The position numbers and the translations under genes were made by a program. The notes under the pieces were generated by a model, which was not told where the DNA came from, ran no database searches, and saw nothing but the letters and a program-made list of their open reading frames with translations. A stretch of 24,692 bases of DNA, from the NCBI GenBank assembly GCA_963580245.1, contig CAUZJO010000069.1, forward strand, positions 1 through 24,692, written 5' to 3'. Each line of letters begins with the position of its first letter. The stretch's first letter is position 1. Of the stretch, positions 23,100 through 24,692 are shown in pieces. This stretch comes from CAUZJO01 sp963580245. GTDB lineage: Bacteria; Sumerlaeota; Sumerlaeia; MVZB01.

Positions 23100-24135
23100 G
23101 ATACGTAGCGAGGTTTTCCTGGTCACCTCGGCGCTGTTCATCGCGTTTGTCCTGTGGCTGATCGCCAAGCAGGCCGAACTGGAGATCGACCGGCTGATGG
23201 TTCCGGTGACGCTGGTCAACGTGCCCGAGTTCATGGAGGTGAAGATGGAACCGCCACGGGTTACCATTAGCGTCCAATATCCCTCCGACGTGCGCAACAG
23301 CGTGGTGGAGCGTAACTTCTCGCTCGAGATAGACCCTAGAGAACTCTTCGACGAGGACCCGACCAAATGGGTCACGCCAACGGTGGCCATGGCCCGAGAT
23401 TACGTGCTCGATGAGAACATGGTGGAGAAAAACACCGCGCGGTCGGTGCGTGTCACCGCCGTGGAGCCCGAGAGCTTAAAGCTTCACGCGAGCCTGCGCT
23501 GGCGCGAGGTCCGGGTTGAGGTTCGAACCCAGGGGGAATTGCCTGATACCCATCAGCTGACCCAACCGCTCAAGGCCGATCCCGATAAGTTGCTGGTCAC
23601 CGGCTCGCGAGACGCTCTGAACGCATTGGCCGAGGCCGACGACACGCTTTGGACTGAATCCATCGACCTGTCGGGATTGAAAACGAGCAAAGTGCTTTTC
23701 CTCAAGGTCGAGATCCCCGAGAACCTGTTCCTCCTCGAAAGACCGGACGCCAGCATCGAGGTGGACGTTGGATTGACCGAAGTGACCCTCACACAGGAAA
23801 TCGAGGACGTGCCGATTGAATTGATCCGCTTCCAGGAGGTTGAGGTCCAGGTGATCCCCCAGACCGCCAAGGTGAAGGTGGAGGGCCCGATCTCGTTGTT
23901 GGAGCAAATCGGTCCGGGTGATTTTGAGTTTGAGACGCAGGGTTCTCTCGACGAGCGCCCGGGCGAGGTCCAGGACATCGGCGTCGAGGCCAAATTCAAA
24001 TCCAGGGTGCCCCAGGAGGTTGCCGATGGCGTTCAGATCATCGAATGCAACCCTCCGCGGATAACGGTTGAGTTCAAAGAGACGGCCGCAGAAAATGAAC
24101 CGTTGGGCGAAGCAGAGGAAGATTCGGCCCCGTAG
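23086..24135 (+). CDS. cdaR: YbbR-domain protein, CdaA regulator
   Basis: A 349-residue protein with one N-terminal membrane anchor (about residues 10-27, FLVTSALFIAFVLWLIAK) and an extracytoplasmic part of about three YbbR-like beta-rich domains, each with the strand pattern seen in PVTLVNVPEFMEV, VEVRTQGELPDTHQL and VPIELIRFQEVEVQVIP. The tail is acidic. In Firmicutes CdaR binds CdaA and tunes c-di-AMP synthesis (family knowledge); here overlap with cdaA supports the same role. AGGAGG lies about nine bases before ATG 23086, inside the end of cdaA. It is followed by pdxJ after 42 bases rather than by glmM, the common third gene in Firmicutes. Confidence 0.85.
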   Translation: MTPSRIRSEVFLVTSALFIAFVLWLIAKQAELEIDRLMVPVTLVNVPEFMEVKMEPPRVTISVQYPSDVRNSVVERNFSLEIDPRELFDEDPTKWVTPTVAMARDYVLDENMVEKNTARSVRVTAVEPESLKLHASLRWREVRVEVRTQGELPDTHQLTQPLKADPDKLLVTGSRDALNALAEADDTLWTESIDLSGLKTSKVLFLKVEIPENLFLLERPDASIEVDVGLTEVTLTQEIEDVPIELIRFQEVEVQVIPQTAKVKVEGPISLLEQIGPGDFEFETQGSLDERPGEVQDIGVEAKFKSRVPQEVADGVQIIECNPPRITVEFKETAAENEPLGEAEEDSAP

Positions 24136-24161
24136 GCAGGACGATTTCTTCTTGCCGGGGC
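24127..24161 (+). other. Possible stem-loop between cdaR and pdxJ
   Basis: GCCCC at 24127-24131 pairs with GGGGC at 24157-24161 and GGCA at 24135-24138 with TGCC at 24153-24156, a nine-base-pair stem with a three-base bulge and a 14-base loop. It spans the cdaR stop and lies just ahead of the pdxJ ribosome-binding site. There is no T run, so it is not a standard terminator; it might affect pdxJ expression or mRNA stability. Confidence 0.35.
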
Positions 24162-24177
24162 GCGAGGGAGAGGACAA

Positions 24178-24692
24178 ATGGCCCGCTTGTGCGTCAACAT
24201 CGATCACGTCGCGACCCTGCGCCAAGCGCGCCGGGGCACTGAACCGGATCCCATGGCGGCGGTCGCCCTGGTCGAGATGGGCGGGTCCACGGGTGTGACG
24301 GTCCACCTGCGCGAGGACCGACGTCACATCCAGGACCGCGACGTCCGCCTGATCCGCAATGTCGTCCAGGGCCACTTGAATCTGGAGATGGCCGGCGCCG
24401 ACTCGATGGTGACTACGGCCCTGGAAATACGTCCGGATATCGCGACCCTCGTGCCCGAACGACGCGAGGAGGTCACGACCGAGGGAGGCCTGGACGTGGC
24501 GGGCAATGGGGACTCGGTGCGCCGGGCCACCGAGCGGTTGCGGGCGGGCGGCGTGATCGTCAGTATGTTCATCGATCCCGAGCCGCGGCAGATTGACGCC
24601 TCGGCCCAGTGCGGCGCCGAGCAGATCGAGCTGCACACGGGCCGCTATTGCCTGGCCTGCGCCGAGTCCGAGCGGCTCGATGAGTTGCGGAA
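24178..24692 (+). CDS. pdxJ: Pyridoxine 5'-phosphate synthase (5' part, cut by window end)
   Basis: The first 171 residues of PdxJ, the TIM-barrel enzyme that joins 1-deoxyxylulose 5-phosphate and 3-amino-2-oxopropyl phosphate to make pyridoxine 5'-phosphate in vitamin B6 synthesis. VNIDHVATLRQARRG (6-20) and GVTVHLREDRRHIQDRDV (about 39-56) carry the phosphate- and substrate-binding residues, LEMAGADSMVTTALEIRP continues the barrel, and LVPERREEVTTEGGLDV, VSMFIDPE and IELHTGRY are all family hallmarks (positions about 90-160). AGGA four bases before ATG 24178 acts as the ribosome-binding site. The gene is open to the last base of the window. It probably belongs to the cdaA-cdaR transcript. 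Confidence 0.95.
   Translation, partial: MARLCVNIDHVATLRQARRGTEPDPMAAVALVEMGGSTGVTVHLREDRRHIQDRDVRLIRNVVQGHLNLEMAGADSMVTTALEIRPDIATLVPERREEVTTEGGLDVAGNGDSVRRATERLRAGGVIVSMFIDPEPRQIDASAQCGAEQIELHTGRYCLACAESERLDELR

Overview
This is a GC-rich stretch (roughly 60% or more by eye) of a bacterial chromosome, mostly housekeeping genes with a few accessory insertions. No rRNA, tRNA or CRISPR array was recognised. The gene set suggests a Gram-negative-type bacterium from a poorly cultured lineage: an archaeal/eukaryal-type prolyl-tRNA synthetase, an archaeal-type cofactor-independent phosphoglycerate mutase, a full-length Mfd, CstA, and the order cdaA-ybbR-pdxJ, which I recall from deltaproteobacteria-like genomes. 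The phylum cannot be fixed from the sequence alone.

Layout. (1) 1-636: a small cysteine-rich GDCCVxC-family protein. (2) 637-4536, minus strand: rbfA, galE, a dolichyl-phosphate-glucose-synthase-like glycosyltransferase and proS, close enough to be one or two transcripts. (3) 4715-7284, plus strand: a three-gene cassette behind a strong sigma70-like promoter, made of a phosphocholine-cytidylyltransferase-like nucleotidyltransferase, a SAM methyltransferase and a CDP-alcohol phosphatidyltransferase. It reads like a pathway for making and attaching an unusual, possibly methylated, lipid head group. (4) 7281-8569: a frameshifted RelE/ParE-type toxin remnant and an ABC ATPase gene with two frameshifts. 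All three lesions are single-base insertions, so they are either clustered decay or sequencing error. (5) 8566-11362: two ABC-2-type permeases and a membrane-anchored TPR-like protein with a strikingly histidine-rich segment, in one operon with the ATPase. (6) 11442-15138: a palindromic repeat element followed by mfd. (7) 15147-15784: a MazEF-type toxin-antitoxin pair with a promoter overlapping a perfect palindromic operator. (8) 15938-16906, minus strand: a beta-class DNA methyltransferase with no restriction partner in view. (9) 17129-21326, plus strand: cstA, a polyprenyl-phosphate-sugar-synthase-like glycosyltransferase, a second copy of the palindromic element, and apgM. (10) 21327-22028, minus strand: a HAD phosphatase/mutase whose stop codon abuts the apgM stop. 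(11) 22284 to the end, plus strand: the c-di-AMP synthase cdaA, its YbbR/CdaR partner, and a pdxJ gene cut by the window edge.

The most notable items are the head-group cassette, whose product cannot be named from sequence; the two related inverted-repeat elements lying upstream of mfd and apgM; and the His-rich protein tied to the ABC transporter. The mazEF operator and the cluster of single-base lesions at 7.4-8.1 kb are also worth checking. Most start codons were chosen from Shine-Dalgarno spacing; uncertain ones are flagged.
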